Assembly: GCA_040830565.1 (NCBI GenBank)
Contig: JBFOMC010000132.1
Location: forward strand, 1-32,788
DNA length: 32,788 bases
DNA from: JAFMPW01 sp040830565
GTDB lineage: Bacteria > Bacteroidota > Bacteroidia > Flavobacteriales > Flavobacteriaceae
Direction: 5' to 3'
Part shown: piece after piece, positions 16,296-24,064 of the stretch
Numbering within the stretch: the first letter of the stretch is position 1
Layout: every line of letters begins with the position of its first letter
Program-made: the position numbers and the translations under genes
The notes under the pieces: model-generated
Told to the model about the DNA's origin: nothing
What the model saw: the letters and a program-made list of their open reading frames with translations, nothing else
Databases searched by the model: none

Positions 16296-16829
16296 ATGAA
16301 AACTACTACCCCAACGCTTTCTAAATATATACTCCTCATTTTTTTGGGGCTTTTGACCTTTACCGCCTCTGCCCAACAGGTAGAATGGCTAAGCTGGGAT
16401 GAGGCTGCAGCTCTTGTCAAAAAAGAAAAAAATCCCAAGAAAATATTTGTCGATGTCTACACAGATTGGTGCGGATGGTGCAAAAAAATGGACAAAGATA
16501 CTTTTCAGAATGCTGAAGTAGCCAAGTATATGTCTGAAAATTTCTATATGGTAAAGATGGACGGGGAAGGTAAGGAACCTATAGAGTATAAAGGCAGAAC
16601 CTACAAATTTGTTCCGGCAGGACGAAAAGGGTATCACGAGTTGGCCGCCGCCCTTCTACAAGGAAGGCTGAGTTATCCTACTGTAGTCTTTTTGGATGAA
16701 AAAATGAATATGTTATCTCCGGTCCCTGGCTACCAAAAGCCAAAACCATTCCTGAATATCGCAAAGTATTTTGGCGATGATATCTACAAGAGTAAGGATT
16801 GGAAAACCTATAGCGGACAGACGAAATAA
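16296..16829 (+). CDS. Secreted thioredoxin-family protein
   Basis: A 177-residue periplasmic protein: signal peptide at 1-27 (ending TASAQQ), then a thioredoxin fold with active-site CGWC (59-62) in VDVYTDWCGWCKKMD and the cis-proline loop SYPTVVFLD (about 128-136). It would reduce, oxidise or isomerise disulfides outside the cytoplasm; which of these cannot be told from the motif. An insertion between the active site and the cis-proline carries KGRTYKFVPAGRKGYHEL, usual in the thioredoxin_7-like (DUF255-related) group. It converges with the oxidoreductase gene. Confidence 0.9.
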   Translation: MKTTTPTLSKYILLIFLGLLTFTASAQQVEWLSWDEAAALVKKEKNPKKIFVDVYTDWCGWCKKMDKDTFQNAEVAKYMSENFYMVKMDGEGKEPIEYKGRTYKFVPAGRKGYHELAAALLQGRLSYPTVVFLDEKMNMLSPVPGYQKPKPFLNIAKYFGDDIYKSKDWKTYSGQTK

Positions 16830-16859
16830 TTAAGAATTAATAATTACTAATTCTTAATT
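16828..16859. terminator. AT-only bidirectional hairpin between convergent genes
   Basis: AATTAAGAATTA (16828-16839) pairs perfectly with TAATTCTTAATT (16848-16859) around 8 bases. It overlaps the stop codons of both convergent genes. The stem is long but nearly all A-T, and there is no separate T tract. Confidence 0.5.
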
Positions 16860-17950
16860 AGTACCGTTTTTCCGGTTTTGGCACTTTTGCCTGCCGCCTC
16901 AAGAATTTCCATCGTTACCATATTGTTTTCCAGAGAATATGGATCAAAAGGCTGTAGTTTGAATCCGTCTTTAATTACGGCAGCTAGCAGGGCAAAGGGA
17001 TCATGGTATGGAGTTTTTCGTTCCGGCAGCTCCATCACTTCTTCTTCATAACCGTCATAGCCTTCAGAAATTCGTATCCTCAAATGATTTCTATTATCTG
17101 CATAGATAGCACCATTTTCTCCGTATACTTCCATGTCCTTTCTTCCAATGGGCCAATTCCAGGAAGCCTGAATGGTGGCATTAGCTGTATCATACTTTAG
17201 GAGAATGGTTGCATCATCGTCTACTTTAGGATTGTTTTCTGGCTGTAGCTGTTGGGTAACAGCGGTTACAGACAAAGGTTTCTTCCCGTCTTGCAACCAG
17301 GTCATTAAATTTGCTCCGTAACAACCGAAATCCGTAATTGCTCCTCCCCCATTGAGCACAGGATCTGTTAACCACTCTAAGAACTCTTTATTGATCCCTA
17401 TCCTTTTTGGGCCTTTATGACCATCTCTAACAACTACCTTACGCAACTTGCCCACCCGGCCCTCTTTAAGTAACTCATAAGCTTTTTCGTTGGTAGGGTA
17501 CCAGCTGGTTTCATAGTTGGTAAGCAAATGGATCTCGTGCACCTTAGCCAGTGCCTCCATTTTTTTTGCATGTTCCAGGCTAACCGCCAAGGGTTTTTCT
17601 ACCATAACATGGATTCCTTTTGGGGCACATTTTTCTACGATCTCGAGATGGTCATAGATAGTGCCAAATGCGGCTACCGCTTCCGGTCTTACAGCAGCAA
17701 TCATTTCGTCGAGGGTAGCAAATACAAGATCCATGGAGAATCCGTGTTGCTCTGAATAACGTTTAGCAAGTGCGGTATTGGGCTCCACGATTCCCACCAG
17801 TTTCACGTCAGAAGTGTCCTTTCTGCCCAGGATCCAATGTACATGAGTATGCGTCAGCCCGGCTACTCCTAATTTCAAAGGAGCCTCAGCCTCTTGAGCG
17901 TAGGAAGCAGTAGTGAATATTAATAATAAAGAGATAAGGATTCTACTCAT
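16847..17950 (-). CDS. Secreted Gfo/Idh/MocA-family oxidoreductase
   Basis: A 367-residue NAD(P)-dependent oxidoreductase with a Sec signal peptide (1-19, ending SYAQ), so it should act in the periplasm or on the surface. The Rossmann fold begins at KLGVAGLTHTHVHWILGR (26-43), where the usual GxGxxG is replaced by GLTHTH; EKP at 118-120 is the family catalytic motif. The C-terminal alpha/beta domain includes GGGAITDFGCYGANLM. Such enzymes act on sugars or glycosides; the substrate is unknown. The TfoX-N-like gene ends 1 base before its start, so the two are probably one transcript. Confidence 0.88.
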   Translation of the reverse strand: MSRILISLLLIFTTASYAQEAEAPLKLGVAGLTHTHVHWILGRKDTSDVKLVGIVEPNTALAKRYSEQHGFSMDLVFATLDEMIAAVRPEAVAAFGTIYDHLEIVEKCAPKGIHVMVEKPLAVSLEHAKKMEALAKVHEIHLLTNYETSWYPTNEKAYELLKEGRVGKLRKVVVRDGHKGPKRIGINKEFLEWLTDPVLNGGGAITDFGCYGANLMTWLQDGKKPLSVTAVTQQLQPENNPKVDDDATILLKYDTANATIQASWNWPIGRKDMEVYGENGAIYADNRNHLRIRISEGYDGYEEEVMELPERKTPYHDPFALLAAVIKDGFKLQPFDPYSLENNMVTMEILEAAGKSAKTGKTVLIKN

Positions 17951-17951
17951 C

Positions 17952-18275
17952 TTATTTGGGCTCTAAAGACATTACATAATCATAACTCTCATTTAAATAG
18001 CCTGCAAGAGTATCCAGGTCCTTTAGCATGTCATCCGGAATGAGCACATATCCCTTCATAACGGCTCCATAGGATTTGTACAAGGTACTATTAAACTCCT
18101 TAAAATACTTTTCCTGAACCTCCTTTGAAAACCTAATCCCCAGTTCTCCTTTCTTATTCAATAGTGAAAACATATAGCCATTGGCCGAGGTATAAGGCAT
18201 GGTCTTGCCCTTTCTTTCAAATCTTGGGCATTTAGCCACAAGCGCGTCGTAAATTTTTAGATTTTCTTCCCACAT
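17952..18275 (-). CDS. TfoX/Sxy N-terminal-domain-like protein
   Basis: A 107-residue cytoplasmic protein. The layout (basic KGKTMPYTSANGYMFSLLNKKGELGIRFS, then GAVMKGYVLIPDDML and a terminal helix ending SLEPK) resembles the TfoX/Sxy N-terminal domain, named after competence regulators but common in small proteins of unknown role. There is no C-terminal TfoX domain. It sits directly upstream of the oxidoreductase gene with only one base between them. The family assignment is by pattern and moderate. Confidence 0.6.
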   Translation of the reverse strand: MWEENLKIYDALVAKCPRFERKGKTMPYTSANGYMFSLLNKKGELGIRFSKEVQEKYFKEFNSTLYKSYGAVMKGYVLIPDDMLKDLDTLAGYLNESYDYVMSLEPK

Positions 18276-18345
18276 TGTAATGCTACAAAGTTGTTTATGA
18301 AAAGTAATAAATATAGGGAAAATAAGCAGTCAATTAGGGACCTTT

Positions 18346-18840
18346 TTAATCATCGTGAGGGAACTCCAATTCTAAAAGCTCACCTTCGCCTATGGAATTC
18401 CATCTAAATTGAAGTTCTCTTAGTCTGGTATGAATCTTTACCAGACTTTCAGGGGTCAATTGCCTTGGAAAGTCGATGTCCTTATCCCTGAAAATCTCTT
18501 CCGCCATTTTCAGAAAATCGTTTGGATCCTGAGCATCAGACATGTCAATCTGGATCAGATTAACCAGATGCTCTGCCTGATGGGCTTCCAAGGGTAGGTT
18601 TGCAGGCATCAAGGCTTTGGGTCTTTGATCTCTTGGTAAAGCGAAATCATCAATATCAAAGCCGCTGGCAACCAAGCCGTAAAAAGCGTTATTGAATCCC
18701 AATTCGGTCTCCACCACATAGTGGATAATATCGTGTAACTCAATATCGGGGTGTAACTTTGTATAACTACTGCTCCCATCAGCCCGAAGACAACTAAGGG
18801 TACCCGGACCACCTTTCCCTTTCTTAAATCTTAGCAACAT
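18346..18840 (-). CDS. Uncharacterised cytoplasmic protein
   Basis: A 164-residue acidic protein without signal or membrane segment. It opens with a basic strand (MLLRFKKGKGGPGTLSCLRADGSSSYTKLH) followed by an HDIIHYVVETELGFNNAFYGLVASG segment containing two histidines near a glutamate. The HDxxHYxVE spacing recalls a metal site, but one is not demonstrated. The C-terminus is helical and ends in acidic LELEFPHDD. I do not recognise the family. A -7-like element TAAATTTG lies 24 bases upstream. Confidence 0.7.
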   Translation of the reverse strand: MLLRFKKGKGGPGTLSCLRADGSSSYTKLHPDIELHDIIHYVVETELGFNNAFYGLVASGFDIDDFALPRDQRPKALMPANLPLEAHQAEHLVNLIQIDMSDAQDPNDFLKMAEEIFRDKDIDFPRQLTPESLVKIHTRLRELQFRWNSIGEGELLELEFPHDD

Positions 18841-18864
18841 GAACTAACACATCATAGTAATGAG

Positions 18865-18872
18865 CAAATTTA
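18865..18872 (-). promoter_or_regulatory. Candidate -7 box for the uncharacterised gene at 18346
   Basis: The - strand reads TAAATTTG, matching TAnnTTTG, 24 bases before the ATG. The upstream TTTG element is not evident. Confidence 0.4.
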
Positions 18873-18919
18873 AACCATCTTACTTTAAACATCTCAGAAG
18901 AACGCTGAAGAACATGCGT

Positions 18920-19792
18920 TTATATCTTATACAAAACGGGATTAAATGCTTTTGAAGCCACCACCACCTTATCGCCAACCTCAAGAGACCTTCCCTCGGT
19001 AGCCTGAACGATAACCTTCACTAACTCGGATTGAACGAGTACAGATATTACAAAGATTACCTCTTGCTGCTCAATTTTAAGGACCTCGCCTGTAAATTTG
19101 AACTTTCCGCTTATGCGCGTATTGATAAAAACCTCATCTGGCCTTCCCTGGCGAATGATCTCTCCACTTTCCAGAACAAATACCCGATCTGATAGCTTTA
19201 AGATCTCCCCGATATCATGGCTAATGAGCACTGTAGTAACCCCATACTCTTGTTGTAATTTTGCAATATAGTCCTGCAGTTTTAGTCTGGTTCTGATATC
19301 CAGGGCAGCAAGGGGTTCATCAAGTAAAAGTACTTGTGGTTGTTGTACCAAAGCTCTGGCCACGGCCACCCTCTGTTGCTGGCCCCCAGACAGTTTTTCG
19401 GGCTTTCGGTCTTCCAGAGCCTTAAGATCCATAATTATGATCAATTCGGTTATTCGTTTTTTATCAGCACCCCTCTTAAGTGCAAATTCCAGGTTTTGGC
19501 GTACGCTCATATTTGGAAATAAGGCATAGTCCTGGAACACAAAACCAATGTTTCGCTTTTGAGGGGAAAGGTTTATTTTTTTATCGGCACTGAACCAAAC
19601 TTTTCCGTTTACAATGATCTCCCCGGCATCGGGTTTCATAAGACCTGCCAGCATGCGCAAAGTAGAGGTTTTACCCACTCCTGAGGGCCCGTATAAACAG
19701 ACTAATTGACCCTCCTTTATGACCAATTGAAGTTTTAAATTCATTTTGCCATCGGCCGCTTGTAACGCTTTACTAATATCTAACTCAATCAT
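18920..19792 (-). CDS. modC: Molybdate ABC transporter ATP-binding protein
   Basis: ModC is the ATPase that drives molybdate import through ModB. The 290-residue protein has Walker A GPSGVGKT (35-42), the Q-loop FVFQDYALF (about 85-93), signature LSGGQ (134-138), Walker B VLLLDEP (154-160) and an H-loop ISHDIGE (about 193). Residues ~225-290 form a TOBE-like end (GKFKFTGEVLKIEQQEVIFV) typical of ModC. It overlaps modB by four bases, as the final gene of the operon. Sulfate or tungstate importers are related, but the neighbouring ModA and Mop proteins favour molybdate or tungstate. Confidence 0.92.
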   Translation of the reverse strand: MIELDISKALQAADGKMNLKLQLVIKEGQLVCLYGPSGVGKTSTLRMLAGLMKPDAGEIIVNGKVWFSADKKINLSPQKRNIGFVFQDYALFPNMSVRQNLEFALKRGADKKRITELIIIMDLKALEDRKPEKLSGGQQQRVAVARALVQQPQVLLLDEPLAALDIRTRLKLQDYIAKLQQEYGVTTVLISHDIGEILKLSDRVFVLESGEIIRQGRPDEVFINTRISGKFKFTGEVLKIEQQEVIFVISVLVQSELVKVIVQATEGRSLEVGDKVVVASKAFNPVLYKI

Positions 19793-20463
19793 TTCCAGAA
19801 TCGTTTTAGATACTTCCCGTTTACAAGATATACTATCAAAAGGATGCTAAAAGTAATTGCAAACAAAATCAGAGAATAAGTATTGGCAGCTTCATAGTTT
19901 AATGCTTCAACCTCCTCATAAATAGCGATAGATGCTACTTTAGTTTCCCCGGGGATGCTCCCTCCTATCATCAGTACCACTCCAAACTCACCAACAGTAT
20001 GAGCAAAAGAAAGCACAATTCCCGTAAGTAAAGCAGGCTTTATATTGGGAAGTAACACATTAAATAAGGTTGAGAACTTTGATCGCCCCATGACATATGC
20101 GGCTTCTTTTAGCGATGATGGGATGGCGGCTAATCCCGATTGAATTGGATGTACCATAAAGGGTAAACTGTAAAGTACAGATGCTATGACCAATCCGGGA
20201 AAGGAAAAGACCAATTTCAGGCCTATCCATTCATTTATCCAGGCACCAAACGAATTCCCGGGACTAAAGGCAATTAAAAAGTAAAAACCAAGTACCGTTG
20301 GAGGCAGCACCAGGGGCATACTGACCAAGGTTTCTGCGATGGGTTTCATTCTTGATCTTGAGCTAGACAACCAATAGGCAATGGGAATAGCGATCACGAG
20401 CAAAATGATGGTCGTCAGCAAGGCCAGCTTAAACGTTAGAATTAAGGGAGTCCAATCTATCAT
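19789..20463 (-). CDS. modB: Molybdate ABC transporter permease
   Basis: ModB forms the membrane channel of the importer. The 224-residue protein has five or six hydrophobic segments and the cytoplasmic EAA loop (SSLKEAAYVMGRSKFSTLFNVLLP, with the EAA and G spaced as in the family) that docks with ModC. The early P-L-V-L-P-P-T-V-L-G-F motif is typical for ModB. It overlaps the Mop gene by four bases at its start and modC by four bases at its end, showing translational coupling. Confidence 0.94.
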   Translation of the reverse strand: MIDWTPLILTFKLALLTTIILLVIAIPIAYWLSSSRSRMKPIAETLVSMPLVLPPTVLGFYFLIAFSPGNSFGAWINEWIGLKLVFSFPGLVIASVLYSLPFMVHPIQSGLAAIPSSLKEAAYVMGRSKFSTLFNVLLPNIKPALLTGIVLSFAHTVGEFGVVLMIGGSIPGETKVASIAIYEEVEALNYEAANTYSLILFAITFSILLIVYLVNGKYLKRFWK

Positions 20464-20861
20464 TCGGCCAGCATAATTTCGTTCGACTTAATCATGACAC
20501 TTACCTTCATACCTGATTTTAAGGCCAGCTGCTCCATAGATCCGGCACTTACAATAGCGGTAACAGCTCCTATTGAGGTTTGCACTACCACTTTACCTAA
20601 AAGCGTTCCTTTTTCAAGGCTTTTGATTGTTCCCTTGATCTTATTTTCAAGGCTAACATCAAGTTGATCACCTATCCCCAGAATTACTTCAGTTTCTTTG
20701 AACAACACATTTATTGGGCTATCTAGTGCCAAATACCCGGCAGTGTCCGGAGTTTCTATTACGATGCTTTTCAATTTAACTTCTTCGTTAAGGGCTACCG
20801 TTACCAGGGAAAGGCTACCGTTCACTTCAATTTCCGAAATATGGCCACTAAAACTATTCAT
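20460..20861 (-). CDS. Di-Mop (two TOBE domains) molybdate-binding protein
   Basis: A 133-residue cytoplasmic protein made of two TOBE/Mop domains in tandem: residues 1-66 and 67-133. The second is canonical (NKIKGTIKSLEKG, VVVQTSIGAVTAIVS, LKSGMKVSVMIKSNEIMLAE); the first is diverged but keeps the same plan (SGHISEIEVNG, then LVTVALNEE). Mop domains assemble into oligomers that bind and store molybdate or tungstate, or sense it. It overlaps modA by 8 bases and modB by 4, which places it firmly in the transport operon. Confidence 0.85.
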   Translation of the reverse strand: MNSFSGHISEIEVNGSLSLVTVALNEEVKLKSIVIETPDTAGYLALDSPINVLFKETEVILGIGDQLDVSLENKIKGTIKSLEKGTLLGKVVVQTSIGAVTAIVSAGSMEQLALKSGMKVSVMIKSNEIMLAE

Positions 20862-21630
20862 CTACAGAATATCCAAAGTTTTTTAGTATTTGCTTCGCAG
20901 CTGGGTCAAATAAAAAGTCATAAAATCTGATCGCCCCGGGAGGTATATCTCCTTCAGGCTTAATTAAAACGACCCCTTGTTCAATAGGGGAATATAGGGC
21001 TTCATCTATTGCCATCCAACTACCCTTCCCTCTCATCTCTGGCGAAAGCACTACGGCCTTGGCAGTAAATCCTATTTCGGCAGACTGTGAGATTATAAAC
21101 TGATTTGTTTGGGAAATGCTTTCTCCATATACCAATTTGTCTCCTACAGCACCCATAAGCTCAAAATGCTCTAAGACAGAAAGGGCAGCTTCTCCATAGG
21201 GAGCAGTTTTAGGGTTGGCAAGCGCTATATGTGTAATGCTTTTATCTGTTAAGAGGTCTATTTCGGGCATAATTCCCTCCTTAGTGGTCCAAAGCACCAG
21301 TTTTCCATAAGCATAGATCTTTGGTGGACTTTCGGCCAGGCCGCTTTTAAGAATTTCCTCAGGATATTTCATATCGGCCGACATGAAGATATGAAATGGC
21401 GCCCCTTCTACAATCTGTGCAGTCAGTTTCCCTGAGGAAGCTGTCACAAGATCGCAATGGATTCCCGTTTCTGCAGTAAATTCGGCCACTATGGCTTCCA
21501 TAGCATACTGCATATTAGAGGCAACGGCAACAGTGATCTTATTTTTGGGTTTTGACCCCTTACAGGAAATCAGGGCGAAACTTATTGCAATAAAAAGTAT
21601 TAAGGAAGGTATTGCAATTCTCTTCATCAT
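20854..21630 (-). CDS. modA: Molybdate-binding lipoprotein of the ABC transporter
   Basis: ModA captures molybdate (or tungstate) outside the inner membrane and hands it to ModB. The 258-residue protein has a lipoprotein signal with the lipobox ALISC (Cys near residue 23), consistent with membrane tethering. Family landmarks are TVAVASNMQYAMEAI, TASSGKLTAQIVEGAPFHIFMSAD and a late GEAALSVLEHF. ATGs at 21628 and 21625 are both possible starts. First gene of a four-gene operon (modA, mop, modB, modC). A TAAGTTTG box lies 54 bases upstream. Confidence 0.93.
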   Translation of the reverse strand: MMKRIAIPSLILFIAISFALISCKGSKPKNKITVAVASNMQYAMEAIVAEFTAETGIHCDLVTASSGKLTAQIVEGAPFHIFMSADMKYPEEILKSGLAESPPKIYAYGKLVLWTTKEGIMPEIDLLTDKSITHIALANPKTAPYGEAALSVLEHFELMGAVGDKLVYGESISQTNQFIISQSAEIGFTAKAVVLSPEMRGKGSWMAIDEALYSPIEQGVVLIKPEGDIPPGAIRFYDFLFDPAAKQILKNFGYSVDE

Positions 21631-21684
21631 CTATTCTAATAATGGCATATTATGCTCTAAGTTCACAGATTAATTTATGACAGC

Positions 21685-21692
21685 CAAACTTA
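21685..21692 (-). promoter_or_regulatory. Candidate -7 box for the molybdate operon
   Basis: The - strand reads TAAGTTTG, matching TAnnTTTG, 54 bases upstream of the modA start. No TTTG was found about 20 bases further upstream, and no ModE-like palindrome or Moco-riboswitch-like structure was recognised. Confidence 0.4.
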
Positions 21693-21793
21693 CCACCTAA
21701 GAAATTGGAAAGATTGATAACAGATGAGCAGATGTGCACAGCCAGATGAAGTAGAATAATTGCGACAGGCAAGTTCTACAAAGGTATAAATAA

Positions 21794-21818
21794 GAAAACC
21801 ACCCGTCGGGTGGTTTTC
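21794..21818 (-). terminator. Terminator of the beta-barrel gene
   Basis: GAAAACCACCC (21794-21804) pairs perfectly with GGGTGGTTTTC (21808-21818) around three bases. Read on the - strand it follows the stop codon at 21841 by about 22 bases, and the T-rich arm continues as TTTTCTTATTTATA. Confidence 0.9.
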
Positions 21819-21840
21819 CATAACACTATAACAGATAGAC

Positions 21841-22314
21841 TTAGAATTGATATCGTACACCTAATGCGATATCAAGGTCCAGATCATCTCTAAAATCTCC
21901 AAAACCAAATTCTGGCCTAAAATCGAGCGACACCAATAAGGGAATATCAAAATTGTACTCCACTCCAATGTCGCCGGCCAGAAAAAGGAAGGTGTCACCA
22001 TCAAGGTTGTCATCATCAAAACTGTATGATCCCACACCGCCACCGGCGCCAGCATACCAGTTAAAACCGCCATCAATATTCCATACCCACTGATAAAGTC
22101 CGGTGAGTTGAAATCCATCATACCCACTACCACTTCTCCAACCCAGATCAAATTCCAGTCGGTTGTTTTCGTTTAAAGCTGTTTGATACGATACTTCTGC
22201 GCCAAATCCGTTGTTATCGCCAAGTCTTAGTCCCAGGGCATTTTGTGCAATTTCCTGAGAATTTGCGCTAATACACAGGCTGATAAAGGCCAGTAATGTC
22301 AAAACTTTTTTCAT
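21841..22314 (-). CDS. Small outer-membrane beta-barrel-like protein
   Basis: The 157-residue product has a signal peptide (ending ISANSQ) and a mature part of alternating strands rich in Gly and aromatic residues (NRLEFDLGWRSGSGYDGFQLTGLYQWVW, FNWYAGAGGGVGSYS, LLVSLDFRPEFGFG), ending in a terminal Phe (ALGVRYQF), a usual outer-membrane barrel signature. At this length an eight-stranded barrel is plausible. An acidic loop (DDDNLDGD, RDDLDLD) may bind calcium; inference. No specific family can be named. Confidence 0.75.
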   Translation of the reverse strand: MKKVLTLLAFISLCISANSQEIAQNALGLRLGDNNGFGAEVSYQTALNENNRLEFDLGWRSGSGYDGFQLTGLYQWVWNIDGGFNWYAGAGGGVGSYSFDDDNLDGDTFLFLAGDIGVEYNFDIPLLVSLDFRPEFGFGDFRDDLDLDIALGVRYQF

Positions 22315-22385
22315 AAGATGATGTTTTTGTGACTATTATAGGTTTAGACACCTATTTAGCCTGAAAGTCACTTTACCAAAAAGTC

Positions 22386-22802
22386 TTATGATTTTTGAAC
22401 CACTTTATACATACCGGGGCCCTGAGGTGGCCTTTCTAAATATCCAAACCTTTTGTAAAAGTCTTTTACTCCGGTGGCGGCCATCAACCCAATAAAAGCA
22501 TTTGCCTTAGCATTCTCTAGCAGGAAGCGCTCTATCTGTTCCATAATTAAGCTGCCCATACCTTTTCCTTTATGTTCAGGCAGTACAATTACATCTTGAA
22601 TGTAAAAATATATTGCTCCATCGCCAATGACTCTGCCCATACCGACCACTTCTTTCTGATGCACTATACACACGGAAAACAGATCTTTTTTAAGCGCCTT
22701 ACCCACGCTCGCATCTTCAATAGATCCCCAGCCAGTGGAAGCTCTTAAACTTTGGTACTCGCTTATTGTCGGTTTTCTTATTTCTACAGTATATGGGCTC
22801 AT
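22386..22802 (-). CDS. GNAT family N-acetyltransferase
   Basis: A 138-residue acetyl-CoA-dependent transferase. The frame is open from a TTG at 22817, but the ATG at 22802 is the better start (MSPYTVEIRKPT). The acetyl-CoA loop is seen as VLPEHKGKGMGSLIMEQIERF, with the preceding strand AIYFYIQDVIV; the final VKDFYKRFGYLERPPQGPGMYK is typical of GNATs. The substrate is unknown. It lies 38 bases after a second GNAT gene on the same strand and may be co-transcribed with it. Confidence 0.88.
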   Translation of the reverse strand: MSPYTVEIRKPTISEYQSLRASTGWGSIEDASVGKALKKDLFSVCIVHQKEVVGMGRVIGDGAIYFYIQDVIVLPEHKGKGMGSLIMEQIERFLLENAKANAFIGLMAATGVKDFYKRFGYLERPPQGPGMYKVVQKS

Positions 22803-22840
22803 CTTTAGTAATGTCAAGTGAATTACGGGGCTTAGGAGTT

Positions 22841-23269
22841 TTATTCACTCTTTAAAATATAGATCTTGCTGTCTTTAAGCTTAAAACCCAGACTCTGATA
22901 CAAATGAATAGCAGACTTTCTATGGTCCTCTGTGAACAGCAACACCTCAGAAAGCGATTTCTCCCTGGCAACCTCTAGTAACTTCATCATCAATTTTCTT
23001 CCAACGCCCTTTCCTCTGGCCGTGACATCTACCACGACATCTTCTATCCAGGCTTTCTTTCCTGAGATTACACTATAATTAACCATAAGTGCAATGCCAA
23101 TGATACGTCCTGCATTTTTGCAATAGGCCAGGGTTATTTGAGATTCCCGTTCAAAGATTTTTTTTAGGCTTACCTCTTTTTTTCCCGGACTTAGCTGCTG
23201 AAACAAGGCGGAGACCTGGTCCTGAACTGCGGGAGTAATATCGGCCTTCTTTAAAATTCCTATTTTCAT
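22841..23269 (-). CDS. GNAT family N-acetyltransferase
   Basis: A 142-residue transferase starting at MKIGILKKADIT; the longer frame to 23317 begins with TTG and would overlap the preceding gene, so it is not used. The acetyl-CoA site is VVVDVTARGKGVGRKLMMKLLEVA, followed by LLFTEDHRKSAIHLYQSLGFKL. Short gap (5 bases) from the O-methyltransferase-like gene, so the two likely share a transcript. The acceptor (amine, peptide or drug) cannot be told. Confidence 0.88.
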   Translation of the reverse strand: MKIGILKKADITPAVQDQVSALFQQLSPGKKEVSLKKIFERESQITLAYCKNAGRIIGIALMVNYSVISGKKAWIEDVVVDVTARGKGVGRKLMMKLLEVAREKSLSEVLLFTEDHRKSAIHLYQSLGFKLKDSKIYILKSE

Positions 23270-23274
23270 ACATT

Positions 23275-23859
23275 TTATGTTTTCAGCTTTGTTGCCATAA
23301 TCACCCCGGTAGACCAATTTAGTTTGGTTATACTCAGGTCGGTTCGCTGCTCCAGATCATGGATTAAGCCATCTACATTTTCCTGATGCCCTTCGGGCCA
23401 ATTGGGCTGAATACTCATATCATCTATGACATACAACCCTCCAACCTCTAACAAGGCCAGAGTTTCATCCAGTTCACTGTATTTGCCGGGCCAGGCGTCT
23501 GCAAAGATTAGATCGAACTTCTTGTCATCATATTTTTTTATCCATTCGGTACCGTCTGTACAGATGATATCAATTCTTTGATCAGAACCGAAGTATTCCC
23601 TTGCTATCTTGATCAGTTCAAGGTCATTGTCCAGGGTAATTAGTTTTGCTTTGGCATCCATACCATCTACCATCCATGAAAGAGACAGACCAATTCCGGT
23701 TCCCAATTCTAAAAAATTCCCTGCAGGCTTGGAGGCAACTAAGGTTTTAAGCAGGCTCCCGATGTGAAGATCAGAGGGCATGGTAAAGCCTATTTCCCGG
23801 CATCGCTGCTCTAGTATATTATAAATTTCCGGTTTGTTTAACATGATGGCATCTTCCAT
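23275..23859 (-). CDS. O-methyltransferase-like SAM-dependent methyltransferase
   Basis: A 194-residue class I methyltransferase. Motif I is FLELGTGIGLSL (49-60), the acidic end of the second strand is LITLDNDLELI, and FDLIFADAWPGKYSE supplies the third. The layout matches the caffeoyl-CoA/YrrM-type O-methyltransferase family. The start could be the ATG at 23859 (MEDAIML) or at 23844 (MLNKPEI). It is the first gene before two GNATs, separated from the first by 5 bases, and it lies 59 bases downstream of the small membrane gene. Methyl acceptor unknown. Confidence 0.82.
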   Translation of the reverse strand: MEDAIMLNKPEIYNILEQRCREIGFTMPSDLHIGSLLKTLVASKPAGNFLELGTGIGLSLSWMVDGMDAKAKLITLDNDLELIKIAREYFGSDQRIDIICTDGTEWIKKYDDKKFDLIFADAWPGKYSELDETLALLEVGGLYVIDDMSIQPNWPEGHQENVDGLIHDLEQRTDLSITKLNWSTGVIMATKLKT

Positions 23860-23918
23860 AAATAGGTTTATAAAACAGAGCTGGTCTGTAAATCTTTAGC
23901 GATGATAATTCAACGTAT

Positions 23919-24032
23919 TTAATTTCCGGCAAGGGGAGTACCAAAAATACCGACGCCCAACTCTGCCCAAAGAAGGAAAAATACAATGAGAATGATCAAA
24001 ATGACTAAAATTTTACGCTTACTCAGTTTCAT
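23919..24032 (-). CDS. 37-residue single-pass membrane protein
   Basis: A short open frame, ATG to TAA, not long enough for routine gene calling. It reads: basic N-terminus MKLSKRK, a hydrophobic helix of about 15 residues (ILVILIILIVFFLLW), then the tail AELGVGIFGTPLAGN. The WAEL-VGIFGTP-AG pattern is one I have met in small bacterial membrane proteins, which supports it being real. The N-in, C-out topology follows the positive-inside rule. Lies 32 bases downstream of the alpha/beta hydrolase gene, on the same strand. Function unknown. Confidence 0.6.
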   Translation of the reverse strand: MKLSKRKILVILIILIVFFLLWAELGVGIFGTPLAGN

Positions 24033-24064
24033 TTTTCATGACTATAGAAGATACATACTCTTCG

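Noticed and set aside
22338..22355. ATAGGT/ACCTAT hairpin in the leader of the beta-barrel gene
   Set aside because: Six base pairs in AT-rich DNA; likely chance without conservation data.
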